Source of the DNA: Syncephalis plumigaleata
Taxonomy: Eukaryota > Zoopagomycota > Zoopagomycetes > Zoopagales > Piptocephalidaceae
DNA length: 64,000 nt
Assembly: GCA_025201365.1 (NCBI GenBank)
Contig: JAIXMF010000012.1
Coordinates: 248,001 to 312,000 of the forward strand
Reading direction: 5' to 3'
Both the position numbers and the translations under genes were made by a program. Of this stretch, positions 37,757 through 49,265 are shown piece after piece. A model generated the notes under the pieces. It had not been told where the DNA came from and made no database searches. It saw only the letters and a program-made list of their open reading frames with translations. Within the stretch, counting starts at the first letter, position 1; every line of letters starts with the position of its first letter.

Positions 37757-38980
37757 ATGCCTTTCTTATTCCGTTCCACTATGTCTACTACTACTACTAC
37801 TACTGAAATATCGAGTAATCTCAACTCGTCTTGTAGATTACTAGAGTGTTTGAATACTCTTCCATTTCATGACCAGTGTGTCTTCGTAGTCTACTTGGTC
37901 ATATTGACTTCTTGCGTTTATCAGCATGTTGTCGCTCGTTAAGAAGCAGTATTCGAAATGATAAGTATTATGGCAAGCACTATACCATAGTGATTTCTTA
38001 TCGGGAGCCTATTATGCAAAGAAATGGATTTCGTATTATGGTGTATACGCACGGATGTCAACAATCCATGTACATCGGATAAACGATCCGTTCTACTAGA
38101 GAATGTGGACTGGTACAACACATATCGTCGACGAGTGAGCACCGAGAATAATTGGCGATATGGACGATGCAAGACACGCGTATTTATGGGATAAGGGCGG
38201 CGGTAAAATAAATGATTACACGCCGCTAGGTATAATAATTTAAGATTATAGAACAAATTCACAAATACAGAATCAAAAGGATAATTATTATGCTTTGGAG
38301 CTTCTACCACATTCAAACCTTAGATCAAGCAATGATACTGAACATGAAAGTACATTCTCCAAATTGCCCAATGTTGTTTCGCTGGATAATGGTACCGATA
38401 CTAATTATGAGTTTGTCCCGGGTGACCATTATATAGCTGTATATATTAAGCCAATCGAGCACGATACCACGTTAATATAGCAATATTTACCCGCAAATAT
38501 GATGATTTTCACTACATTCGATGTTCCAGCACCATATCGAGCAGAGACAATCGAGGGAAATGGATATTGCTAGACATAATCAAATAGATCAGTAAAATGT
38601 TGCTAATTGTAAATGTGTGTAGTAACTATAAACGATGCAGTATACTAGTACTAATAATCAATAAATTTAGGATATAAGGTATTCGATATAGATAACAGTA
38701 TCATGTGTCCAGGAAGTATTGATGATTCATGGGAACGTCATGTTTCTACAAAGCAACCAATAATACAGCAATAGTATACATGGCAAGAGTAGTCGTGATG
38801 ATGATGATGATGGTAGATCGTATTGAATGGGCACTATACGAGTTCTCGAGCAATAGTCTGTTATACAATTACGAAGTGGCTGGTTTCATTTACCGAATTG
38901 AAATCCAGAGTTTGATGATGCTTATCATTCATCTGGCTCACACATGAATTACAGCTAATTAGTGAAGACGTGCTTTCACT
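37757..38980 (+). pseudogene. Decayed F-box-like gene in E2
   Basis: An ATG at 37757 opens a Thr/Ser leader followed by CLNTLPFHDQ. After a frame change comes SLLGHIDFLRLSACCRSLRS, which together look like an F-box (SKP1-binding) helix pair. Farther on, in interrupted frames, are DWYNTYRRRVSTENNWRYGR-like sequence (about 38110-38165), NVVSLDNGTDTNYEFVPGDH (about 38368-38427) and RIEWALYEFSS (about 38819-38851). Order and motifs match the E1 copy at 14201-15014. Several frame changes and stops show it is not functional as read. Confidence 0.5.
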
Positions 38981-39781
38981 GTGTATTGCATGATGTACAG
39001 TAGGCGGCCAATGTAGCACTCCACAAAATTGCTATACTATATCTGATAACTATCCACAACCCCACTGCTACAGCACGGATTTGATGTCATCGTAACTTTG
39101 AGCTGAAAATATGGACAGATATATCTTGTAGTGACGATCAAATATTACGGTTTCCAGGCGCGGAGTCGTATCATCATATTATGGAAGCTTATACTTAGTT
39201 ACAAATTATAATTCAAAGAGCCTAGACTACTTGTGGATATTAATACCAAAGAAATAATTGCAAATCAAAGACTGCAATTTCAAGGAGAATGGTTAATGTA
39301 TTTACAATGGTGGTATACTATGTAGTGCTTACAGCGATCTGTCAATTATACAAGAATACGGTGAATTATAACAAGCATCAATAAATCATATATATTAGTT
39401 GATAAGAGTAGTGTTTATATCATTAAACCATAACACATGCTAATACTTTCTATGAACTGGATGATTAATCGAATAAATCAACTATAGTAGCAATTGAGAC
39501 ACCAAGCTGTACAAACTGATGAATGCTTCTCAATGCATAGAGGAATTGCTCGATAGCACATGTACTGCATCATCATTTCATTATGCTTGATTGAAGCTTG
39601 CTATCTGAATCCTCTCGAATGCCATTATAACAATGCACTGAATAAACAAGCATCCATATTGTCCTTTACTAAATGTTCCTATCAATTCATCATAGTTGTT
39701 AAAACTATTGTAATACATGATATTGCAATCATTAACATCTCCTCAACTGCTAGGACATGACAACTACCCATTAATAATAGC

Positions 39782-39873
39782 AATGCAATAATGGTGTTAA
39801 CAATTGTGTTAATCTATTTATTAATAAACTGCAACTGTTAAAGGATAAATGCGCAAATTGGATGCAAAATGAG
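39782..39873 (+). repeat. E2 right terminal repeat
   Basis: Inverted copy of the E3 left end (42417-42510). Both termini point toward the MBOAT gene lying between them. Confidence 0.7.
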
Positions 39874-40221
39874 TATATGAAACATTAGTATCAATGATAG
39901 ATATCTATGCTGATACTGCTGCTTTATTGACGTCTTTTTCCTTTCCTTTTTCTGTCTCTCTTTCTCTCACTACTTACAAAGATTGAATATACACGTACAC
40001 GCACACGTATATTCGCGATAAAGACACATGATATCGGTGTTTTTCCCTACCGATATAACCCCAACCAAGGTCATACACGTACACCATCACCACCCTCACC
40101 ACTTACGCGTACATTCTATTGATAAAGATATTCATGGTATTGGCCTAACGCTTTGACCTTTTTTTTCTTTCGCTTCTTTCGCTTCTTTCGTTTCTATTTG
40201 CCTCTTTTCGTAATTGCCAAA

Positions 40222-42209
40222 ATGTCATTAGGAACGGAATTGGAACGACTCGCTGACGCACTCGGCTTTCCGGTGGCCGACTTGCGCCTATCCACTTCAG
40301 TAATTCTTATGTATGGAGCTGGATTCCTATTCAACTGCTTACCACATAGTAAGCCAGCCATTAAACATCTATTCTCTATATCATTGGCTACCTTATTGCA
40401 CGCCTACGTTCTAGCGCACTGGTTGGGCCTAATGCATATGGGAGCAGCGGCAGGAATAGCCTATTTCCTTATTGGCACCATTCGCCATAAGAGTATGCCG
40501 CAAATAGTGATGCTATTGGCGATGCTACATCTTTCCTATACGTAGGTACAAGCATAATTGCATAAGCATAATTGGCAGAACAAGCTAGCTAAGCATCATC
40601 GTCATCATCATCATATCGTAGACATATAGCTCGAATGGACGAGCAGAATATTATGGCAAAGACGGATTTCAGTGCAGCACACATGATTCTAGTGATCAAG
40701 TTGACGTCCTTTGCGTTTAACGTTCATGACGGTCGACAAGACGAGAAAGTGAGCAAGCAATTGTATATGGCAATGCTTACCGTTCTAACTATTAGTAGAA
40801 ACTGAGTGAATATCAAAAACAAAAACGAATCACGGAAATGCCTTCATTATTGGAATACTACGGTTATGTATTTTACTTTGGTAGCTTCCTGGTGGGCCCT
40901 GCACTTGAGGTGAGTGACCTATCATTAATAGATATTGGTGTCACGCTAATCATCGTCATTTTCAGTTTATGGATTATCGTAATTTCTGTACCATGGAAGT
41001 GTTCAAGGTAAGCCATTCCCATATATACATATATATATATATGTACCTATTGGGTTTGCATTTAACGCGCCGTAGACAAAGGATAACAAGATTCATTGTC
41101 CAAGCGGGTTAAAAGCCTCGCTCGAATGCATTCTTCAGAGTGTTACTGCGGCGGGCGTGTTATTGGTATTCGGCTCGACGTTCTCCATCACGTATTGTCT
41201 CGATAAACAATATCGTCAGGCATCATTTCTATACAAGTGAGTCGATGAAATGATCATCTCATCGCAAAGGGAAAAAGAATAGAAATGCTAACCATGGTCT
41301 GTATAGATTCTTTTATTTGCAATTGGCCAGTGTTGTCGCTCGTATGAAGTACTATTTCGTATGGAAGATATCGGAAGGCACCTGCATACTTAGCGGATTA
41401 GCATTTAACGGCTACAACGCCCACGGTCAAGCACAATGGAATCGAGTGATTAATATTCGTATTATGGACTATGAATTGGCGGAAAGCCCACGTACTGCAT
41501 TAGATAGCTGGAATATCGGTACTAATCGATGGCTACGTAATTACGTGTACCTACGTCTGGCATCTCCCGACAAGAAGAGTACTCTCATGGCAACTGTAGC
41601 TACTTTTGCTGCTTCAGCAATCTGGCATGGCTTCTACGCTGGCTATTACTGTAAGTATGCTTTCTATTCCTTGGAACAATTCTATAAATTAATTTATTAT
41701 GTACCTATTACTACGCTTACTAGTGACATTTGCCTCCGGTGCACTCATGACATCCGTTGCACGATGTAAGTAGCATTACTCGATAGTCATCATGTAAAAG
41801 TCATTTATTAATCCAATCGAACGCGTATTATCTACTAGTGATGCGTCGTACATTCCGTCCTATTGTCGCGCCAAATAACTCTGAAATAGTGTCATCGCCT
41901 TCAAAGCGTATCTACGATATTCTAGGCTGGTTCATCACACAGACCACCATCAACTACATTGCTGCACCCTTCCAGTTACTCTCGTTTTCCGCCAGTTTAT
42001 CCGTATGGCATAGTAATGCTTATGTAATACACATTGCAATGATAGCAATGTATTTCTGGCTGTTGTACGCGGGTGGTGCACGCTGGGTACGTAATAACCT
42101 ATGGCCCGCATCTACCGCCGTACTAGCAGATAAGCTTTCATCAGAAGTTGTAATGTCAACAACCTCGTCAAAAGCTGCTGCTGCTACTACTACGACTAGT
42201 GCCAAATAA
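40222..42209 (+). CDS. ALE1: MBOAT lysophospholipid acyltransferase, ALE1/LPCAT type
   Basis: Eight exons (40222-40541, 40622-40748, 40799-40909, 40966-41007, 41076-41236, 41307-41650, 41724-41765, 41839-42209) encode 505 residues. MBOAT features are clear: LSYTHIARMDEQN, FSAAHMILVIKLTSFAFNVH with DGR, SLLEYYGYVFYFGSFLVGPA with FMDYRNF, and SGLAFNGYNAHGQAQWNRV. Next is WNIGTNRWLRNYVYLRL with the family Asn, and ASAIWHGFYAGYY with the catalytic His. Around ten membrane segments are expected. It would acylate lysophospholipids in the ER. An in-frame ATG at 40153 precedes a Phe-rich stretch; the ATG at 40222 gives the conserved start. The gene is intact although flanked by two transposon ends. 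Confidence 0.9.
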
Positions 42210-42416
42210 AGAGTATTGTTTCCATTTCATATCAGCATCATATGGTAAGATTTAGGTTTGCCTTGCAAAACATGGACCACATTACCTATTGAAACAGGCA
42301 ACCTTACACATTTACATAACGATTCATTCAATAGATACTTCCTTGCATCCTTACATCTTGAGTGCTTCATTAATGTATGATGAATAGGCAATATAACATA
42401 TGTCGTAAGTGTCATA

Positions 42417-43009
42417 CAGTGTTTTTCCATCCAATTTGCGCATTTATCCTTTAATGTTTGCAGTTTATTAATAAACAGATTAACACAATTATTAACACCA
42501 TTATTACCATAGAAATGCCAATTGACATAGCATGATAATAATAACAGTTCAGTATTCAGTAATGAATCATTTATTGATAGCGATAACTATCATCATCAAT
42601 TCTATAAGGTAGACAATACAAGTGTACTAGTATAGTTGGATATTGCCATGTCATGTATTTACAAGTAGCTATTGATTATCGTTTATGGAATCGGGATATG
42701 GCTGCATGTCTGAACTTTATTCAGATTATTCGCAGTGTTCGTAAGGACAAGGGTATTCCAACACAATTCCAACGAGGTGCCGTTTCTCCTCCTGAGCCTA
42801 GTACGTCCGCAAAGCATTCACTAAATGAGGGACAAGATCAAGAGGAATCCAAACAACAAATTACAAATTAACCAGGTTGTATCGTCAACCGCCACACTGT
42901 CGCCCAAACGACAATGGCACCCAAAATACGGAGTAGTAATACTTGTGTTAACTATTATTTATTCGTAAAAACAGAAGGCTAACTGCGCAAATTGGATGGA
43001 AAAAGCCTG
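42417..43009. mobile_element. E3: 593-base TA-flanked inverted-repeat element
   Basis: The left end starts CAGTGTTTTTCCATCCAATT after TA (42415-42416). The right end is the inverted form ending AATTGGATGGAAAAAGCCTG, followed by TA (43010-43011). The outer 25 or so bases of the two ends match almost perfectly, and the next 50 are recognisably related. The left 240 bases are shared with the right end of E1. The element carries the C-terminal part of a Fanzor/TnpB-like protein and no transposase, so it looks like an internally deleted derivative. Confidence 0.75.
42653..42871 (+). pseudogene. C-terminal remnant of a Fanzor/TnpB-like nuclease
   Basis: A 72-codon open frame contains RLWNRDMAACLNFIQIIRSV followed by a PTQFQRGAVSPPEPS tail. 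The pattern LWNRDxxAxxNxxxI, a short linker, then a P..F.R motif is the end of the OrfB zinc-ribbon/RuvC-III region found in Fanzor (eukaryotic TnpB) proteins. There the NRD Asp is the last catalytic acid of the RuvC fold. The zinc-ribbon Cys pairs and everything upstream are absent; the frame opens right after the shared terminal repeat. It cannot be active alone. Identification rests on a short motif and is tentative. Confidence 0.45.
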
Positions 43010-46000
43010 TATATGGTAACACTCCACGTTACCATCTTCTTCTTCCGATCCAAGCATTTTATTCCCCGCTATCATTTAATAGGCTTGCTCGTGAAATAGC
43101 CATTTATCAACTGTGGTTTTCTCCGTTTCTTTCACTGTTATTGTTCTACGTCGTTGATTCATACTATTATTATTGTTACTGTTATTGTTATTAATAGTAT
43201 CCTTAGTAACTCAGGGCCATTGTTACTTTTGTACAATTGTTTATTGCCTTTGGTTTTACATTAGCTACAGGATATATACACAACGTGTATAATAATATTC
43301 TTTGTTTTCCTATTTACATGGCTGATTCCTATTGTTAGCCAATTCCTTTCACCTTGTCTGTTTTCTATTCTTATTAAACTTGTTATTTTCCGGTATATTT
43401 TCAACAACCTTAACCGACTGAACCTATTAACCACCTGTAAAAATGTAAGTGTTCACTTGATGTTCATGCGCCGAATTATGCGCAACATGTTGCCACCACT
43501 TGTGCACTATCAGTAGATGGCACCATTGAACGAAGGGGATAATCCAATGTGCTCACCCTCACACTCTCACATTGTTGCATCATAATGGCAGAGTATGGTC
43601 ATGCCTCTATAGGCAAAAAATACTGGTAACACTTGTGTTACTTTTAATTCAGGAAATTCATGTGCTTTTGTATCTTTTTTCAACAGCAGTTGATAAGCTA
43701 ACCATGTGCTTTCTCCTTCTACTCATTCGATAAATCGTCATTGGGTCTTCTGCTATTACCACTGCTCGTTCTCTCCACACGCTTCCATTTCCTTAGAGTG
43801 AGTGTGAAATCCACACGAACACACTCTTGTCTGACGACCGCGCATAACTTGCATGCTACTAGCATGCTATGTAATAACAAGGTGAATAGCCCCACATAAC
43901 TTAATTGCGCGTGCTTGCCATTTCTTACAGCTTGCTCGGTAAGGCAGTAACAATAACGACAACAAACAACGATTTCATTGTCAATGCTGGCATGATTGTT
44001 ATTTGTACAACTTGTCGACTTATTTTGTTGTTTGATCAAATGGACATTGCGCATGTGAGTGTGAATAGCACATAGTCTTGATACGACCGCATTGTGTACT
44101 ATGGTTGCACCATTTATACATCATGTGTATCATCAGTACAAGCAACGCTCATTCTCACCACTATACTTGTCTATAGTTTATAAGAGAGAAAGAGAGAGTT
44201 TCACGGTACTTGACTTTTATACTTTATTGCTACTACTTCCTCTTACTTTTTACTTCTTACTTCTTCTTCTTACATCTTCTTACTTTTACCACTTTTTTAT
44301 CATCTATTCGTCATTATCCGTTATTCTCCGGTGGACTTGCTTTTTCCACTTTTACTTCCACTTCTAAACATATCACATTTCTGCCTGAATTTGACGACTG
44401 GTTCGTCATCATCGTGCCCTTTCTTCTCTTCCTCTTCTCCCTCTTCTCCCTCTTCTTAAACCCCTGCCCATCCTATTCGTTATATCCTGCTTGATTGCAG
44501 TTACACCAGTCATCCACAAAGGTTAACTCGCTGCCAATTATTCACCTTGCTCCTCGTATTCGCAATAATAACTACCTATCAGCATTCGTTATTGACATTT
44601 TGTACGTGTGTTAGCATTGACAACTAGTAAGTGGTTCTGTTTTTTTTACAAGTGCACACTTCCCCTGAACCGTTGAGATCAAACAGCATGCCTCTTGTTT
44701 GTGTCCTTTCCTCGACCATCGAACAGACAATATGTGAGTGTGAGTGTGAGTGTGACGTCGTACATTGTTAATACATGTAGATGTACGTATATACGCTCAT
44801 GAACTATGCATGCAATAACGAGACATCGACATCGACCTATCAGTGTTGTTGAATCGACAATTACCATATTGATTGGTTCATCGCTTCACTAGAATGAATG
44901 CCGTCATCGTAATACTGGATATGTGGTTGGAAAAAGGGGAGAGTGTGGTTTGTGGGGTGTCATCCTACTAATGCTGCTACTGCTACTACTACTACTACTG
45001 CTACTACTACTACTGCTAGTAGTGCTATTAAAATGGCAATATCTCACCAACATCATCTAGATGTGTTATACCACCACCTTTGTTTCGTCAAAGGCTTCTC
45101 GTTATTTTCCTTCTTTTTTATCTTTACTGTACATTTTAATGTGTACTGGTCGTTAGTTATCGTACTACTATTTCTATCCATTATTATCACTGCCATCATT
45201 GTGGACTGGCTATTATACCGTGCTGTTGTTGTTGTTTAACCGTAGCCGTATCGCATCTCATGTATTTGAATGTATCTTGCTGCAATAATCCATGTACATC
45301 ATCCTCTTTGTTCTTGCTGCTACCGCTACTACCACTTCTACGCCTGATGCCACTGCTTTTGACGTAGCCTCTCTTCATTTCACTTCACTTCTCTAATCTT
45401 GCTCTCGATAATTTCTAAGCCGTCATCAACACCAATCATATTTGGCGACTCATCATCGCTTCCATCATCATTGAATTCTGTAGCTTACTGTACAGCAGCT
45501 GTACGCGTGTGCGCTAGTCCACCGTCTATTGTTTGCCCCTACTTTGCTATACATCATCCATCCATCCATTCAACATTATCACTTCTAGTATCCCCTTTTC
45601 TACATTGCTGCTATTAACATACGCACACACGCACACACGCATACACGCATACACGCACACATACTACTAGTATTACCATTATTATTGGTAATAGCTTTAT
45701 TATAATACGCTAATCGTATGCTATCCCTGTTATTTCATTGATCTATTAATTACTTGGATCATTCACGGATAGATTGTTATTACTATTATTACTAATCTAC
45801 AAACAAACAAACAAACAAACATATTAATCGATCATATCGACTAATTTCTTTTTCCATTTTATTACGTTCAAACTCATTGCTCATTTCGTTTACGATCCCT
45901 GTCATTCACGTGTTCGTCCAATACTGCCCTATCTCCTCGTGGTGGTGCATATTCTTTTTTAATCTATATACTACGAGAAAACATCGTTGATATATTTTCC

Positions 46001-46574
46001 TTTGACTTCTGACCGTTTTGAAACTGGTCTAGCTCTATCTATCTTGATCCTTAGTGGTTGGCCGTCTGCCTATTCCATGCACTACTTGCATGCACCAGCA
46101 TATTACCACCACTCCACGCGTATACAATAGCCGTCTACCTCCAATCGAACGCGTCTCCTTTTTTATTTTAACGGTCTTCTTTCATCCTCTTCTTGTACTA
46201 CGATTTATCGTCTGCTTACCATATTTACACGCGCGATAAACAGCGCTATATCACTTTTTGTTCACCCTCATTCATTTATTCATTCATTCGTTCAAGCACT
46301 AGCACAAACATACGCACGCACGCACGCACATACAATTGGATAACGCTAGCAGTTATTGCGTTTATTGTGATATATACATTTTGATTTCTTCTTGACCAGT
46401 GTTATAACGCAACTAACGCACCAATCAACTCATTATTGCTATTGTTTATCCTACATCCACAGTAAATCATTCAGTGTAGTTCGATTGATCTACTATTAGT
46501 ACTACTAGTACTACGCATTGGCATCTTTCTTCTGTTCGTCAACGTACACGATCAACATAAGGAACAAGATTACA
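43010..46574. other. 3.6-kb gene-free interval upstream of the kinase
   Basis: Pyrimidine-rich on the + strand over long stretches (for example 44210-44460), with simple repeats. These include GTGAGT at about 44735-44755, (CTA)n at about 44972-45010, CACACG-type at about 45622-45660 and (CAAA)n at about 45800-45822. Open frames of 60-111 codons on both strands look like low-complexity translation and have no motifs. It may include a long promoter or 5' leader of the kinase gene. I see no gene. Confidence 0.45.
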
Positions 46575-47953
46575 ATGCCCGCATTGAACACAGTCACCAT
46601 TACCCAATGGGATGATGAGACCTTGACCAAGAAGCATCATTCCTGCCGAAAATCGTCGGTATCCAGCGTGTCGTCCTCGTCATCTAGCTCAACCTACGAT
46701 GATGATGATGATGATGCGCCCGCCTATAATGAAAGACGCCCACTGGCCGACTATGTCGACTCGTATCATAACTCGGATGTTCGTGAGATGCTAGAGTTGA
46801 TCCGTGATGATCCAGAAACACTAGCCGAGGTAAGTGAATAAGCAACTTGCTCATTCATTCATTCATTCACTCATCTAATATCATCATTTCTAGTTTCGTT
46901 CTGCATTGTTCAAGCAAGGACGTCGTCTCACTCATCGTTACCTATTGCTCAATAGTGTATTGGGCAGTGGACGTAATGGTGGTGTACGACTCGGCTACGA
47001 CCTGCATCAAGACGTCTTCATCGCTCTCAAGCGTTATCGCAAGGCATTCTCCGTCATTGGCGGATGTCTCCAGTATACAAGACAGCAACAAATCCATAAT
47101 CAAACCCTCCGTCATGAAATGTGGATGGATCGTAAACTTTCACGTTTAGTAAGTCGAGTGGAATGATCACTGCTTAATCGAGCGAACAACGTTTATTTAC
47201 GTATGACTATTGTGATTATTACAGGAGGGCTTCTTTAGTATGCGTGAAGTGTTTGAAACACCACGCTACATCTATTACGTGATGGATGTGGCCGATGGCA
47301 CATTGTACGACTACGTATCTGCCAACAATCGCAAACCCATCCGTGAACAAGAACTAAGTCGTATGCTACGACCAGTGGCCAAGGGATTAGCACACGCTCA
47401 TCGACTTGGCTATGCTCATCGTGACCTCAAGCTTGATAACGTTCTTGTCTTCCGGTGTAGTGATGGTCAAACCGAGCTACGCTTAACAGACTTGGAATTC
47501 ACCGCCTTTTGCAACCATGAGACAAGCTACGACATCATGGGTACTCCTGGATATATGGCACCTGAGGTGGAGGCATTCATGCCAACACGTCTCGTCGACT
47601 ATCGAAAAGCCGATGCCTGGTCATTTGGCGTCATGATTTATGCATGGTAAGCAATTACGAACTTGTCACTAGTATTCTATTTGTATATTAATGAGATCAT
47701 TAGCTTGACCGGTCATTTCCCATTTAATCCTGATTACCCTGTCCATCGACAACGTCTAGTATTTCCATCACATCTAAACATCTCATGTGAAGGTAAGCCT
47801 TGATTCCTCCTCCTTCTTTAATATGTTATTAATTATTAACTGTCATTTTATTGATTAGCCAAGGATCTACTTCGTCAGCTACTTGACAAGGATGACTCGA
47901 CACGCTTAAGCATCCTGCAAGCATTAAGGCATCCATTCTTCAAACGTCATTAA
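46575..47953 (+). CDS. Ser/Thr protein kinase with an atypical DFG motif
   Basis: Five exons (46575-46829, 46894-47148, 47225-47646, 47704-47792, 47859-47953) encode 371 residues. After a Ser/Asp-rich N-terminus, the kinase fold runs LGSGRNGGVRLGYD (Gly loop), IALKRY (ATP Lys), HEMWMDRKL (helix C), HRDLKLDNVLV (catalytic loop), RLTDLEFTAF at the magnesium-loop position, GTPGYMAPEV (activation-loop end) and KADAWSFGVMIYACLTGHFP. The C-terminal lobe closes with LDKDDSTRLSILQALRHPFF. DLE replaces the usual DFG, with the metal-binding Asp kept. The layout is CAMK-like, but no subfamily can be named. The ATG at 46575 is the first in frame after upstream stops. Confidence 0.85.
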
Positions 47954-48517
47954 GCGTCCATTCTACTTTGACCACTATCATTCATCATGTCATCCTTTGA
48001 TTTGGTTTATGTTGCTTTACCCTTTTTTTGTTTCTATTTTGTATGTTCATTCCTTCTTCTTTTCTTTTTCTTCTTTTTTTACTACCAACTAGTCTTATAT
48101 GATGATGATATCTAATGTTACCAGGCATCATCATCATCATGTAAGCAATTTGTGAATACTTTTTTGTTTTCTTTATATTTTGGTTTAGATGTGTTGCAAC
48201 TAATATGTATCATACTCTAACACCTAGCGATTGATTCGCATTATTATTCTTATCCTCATTCCTATTACTATTCCTACTACTATATATTTTGTTAACTTCC
48301 TCATTCTCATTTCTTATCATCAAATGGCGCAATTCTTGCTTATTTATGACAGTCAGGATTTGCTCTACATATTTATTTCACTAGAGATGCTTTATATAAA
48401 CTACATATTACAAATATTCATGTCTTGTCATGTTCGTGTGTTCATTATAGTACACTACCGTTGTAAATGCAATGATTGATAATGATGATGGTGACGGTGT
48501 GATAAGCTTTATTCTAA
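47954..48517. other. Convergent gap, kinase / CoA-binding gene
   Basis: A 564-base T-rich interval between two gene 3' ends, with a TTC/TTT-rich tract at about 48020-48080. Nothing coding is seen. Confidence 0.5.
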
Positions 48518-48980
48518 CTATAAACGCGCCATATCGCCTTGTACCAAAATACACGATCCTCCATAAATCATTTTGAGACCTTGCTTTTCAGCATATTGAA
48601 TACATTCTTCATTCTCCGCACCTGGCTGTAGCCAAATATAGGGAATATCAAGGGATTTTGCTTGCTTCAACACGGCAAGTGTTACGTGAGGTGGTGTAAT
48701 GACCGAAATGGCCGTTTCTTTCGGTTGTGGAAGTGCCGTCAAGTCAGGCAAGCATGGTATACCTTCAATTTCTTGCTCATTCTACAAGGAACGAACTGTT
48801 TATAAGCATATACCATTGTTTAATACAGTACCGGTTACTTACGGGGTTAAGAGGTACTACTGGCAGTTGACGTTCTTGATACCAGCGTAACACTTTGTTA
48901 CCAAACTTCTCTCGCGAACGACTTGCTCCCACTACTGCGAAATAGTTGTGTCGCATGAATTCTGCTAGCTTATTAGTCAT
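48518..48980 (-). CDS. CoA-binding domain protein (CoA_binding_2 family)
   Basis: Two exons (48980-48843, 48781-48518) give 133 residues, the full length of this single-domain family. The N-terminus FAVVGASRSREKFGNKVLRW is a Rossmann-type nucleotide-binding start. It is followed by LPVVPLNPNEQEIEGIPCLP, ETAISVITPPHVTLAVLKQA, DIPYIWLQPGAENEECIQYA and a Cys near the end. The fold matches the YccU/CoA-binding family. Biochemical function of the family is poorly defined. A longer upstream open frame to 49130 is leader sequence; the ATG at 48980 fits the family start. Confidence 0.85.
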
Positions 48981-49265
48981 ATTTGACAATAGATAACAAA
49001 AATAAACAAGAACGAGACTAGTATAGAAACAGAAGCGAGAGAGAGAGAGAGAGAGAAAAGAGAAACAAGTGAGGGATGCTACATCATCGTCATTGTCATC
49101 GTTGTCTAGTTTGGAAATACGCACACCCATATTCGTGAATTATTACAAGGATTGGGTCTTTCAATTTATTATAAAAATGATGTATATATAATAGCATCCT
49201 AACAAGAATAGAGATAGCTTTTACTACAGTGATCGCTATTATTCATCCAGTCATCCAGTCATTTA

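Larger units (their letters stand above)
37569..39873. mobile_element. E2: probable decayed 2.3-kb relative of E1
   Basis: The right end (about 39782-39873) is an inverted-repeat terminus nearly identical to the left end of E3. Shared blocks are ATGGTGTTAACAATTGTGTT, TTTATTAATAAACTGCAA and GGATAAATGCGCAAATTGGA. The left end is weaker: CAGGACTTTTCTAACCGATT at 37569, then AACGTAGTTAACC, is clearly related to the E1 terminus but diverged, and its TA flank is not preserved. The interior is dominated by a decayed F-box-like gene. Boundaries are approximate. Confidence 0.45.

Noticed and set aside
42020-42205. Minus-strand frame over the MBOAT C-terminus
   Set aside because: Shadow of the Ala/Thr-rich tail of the intact plus-strand gene.
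43719-45617. Several 60-111-codon frames in the gene-free interval
   Set aside because: Low-complexity composition, no conserved motifs, no supporting splice structure.
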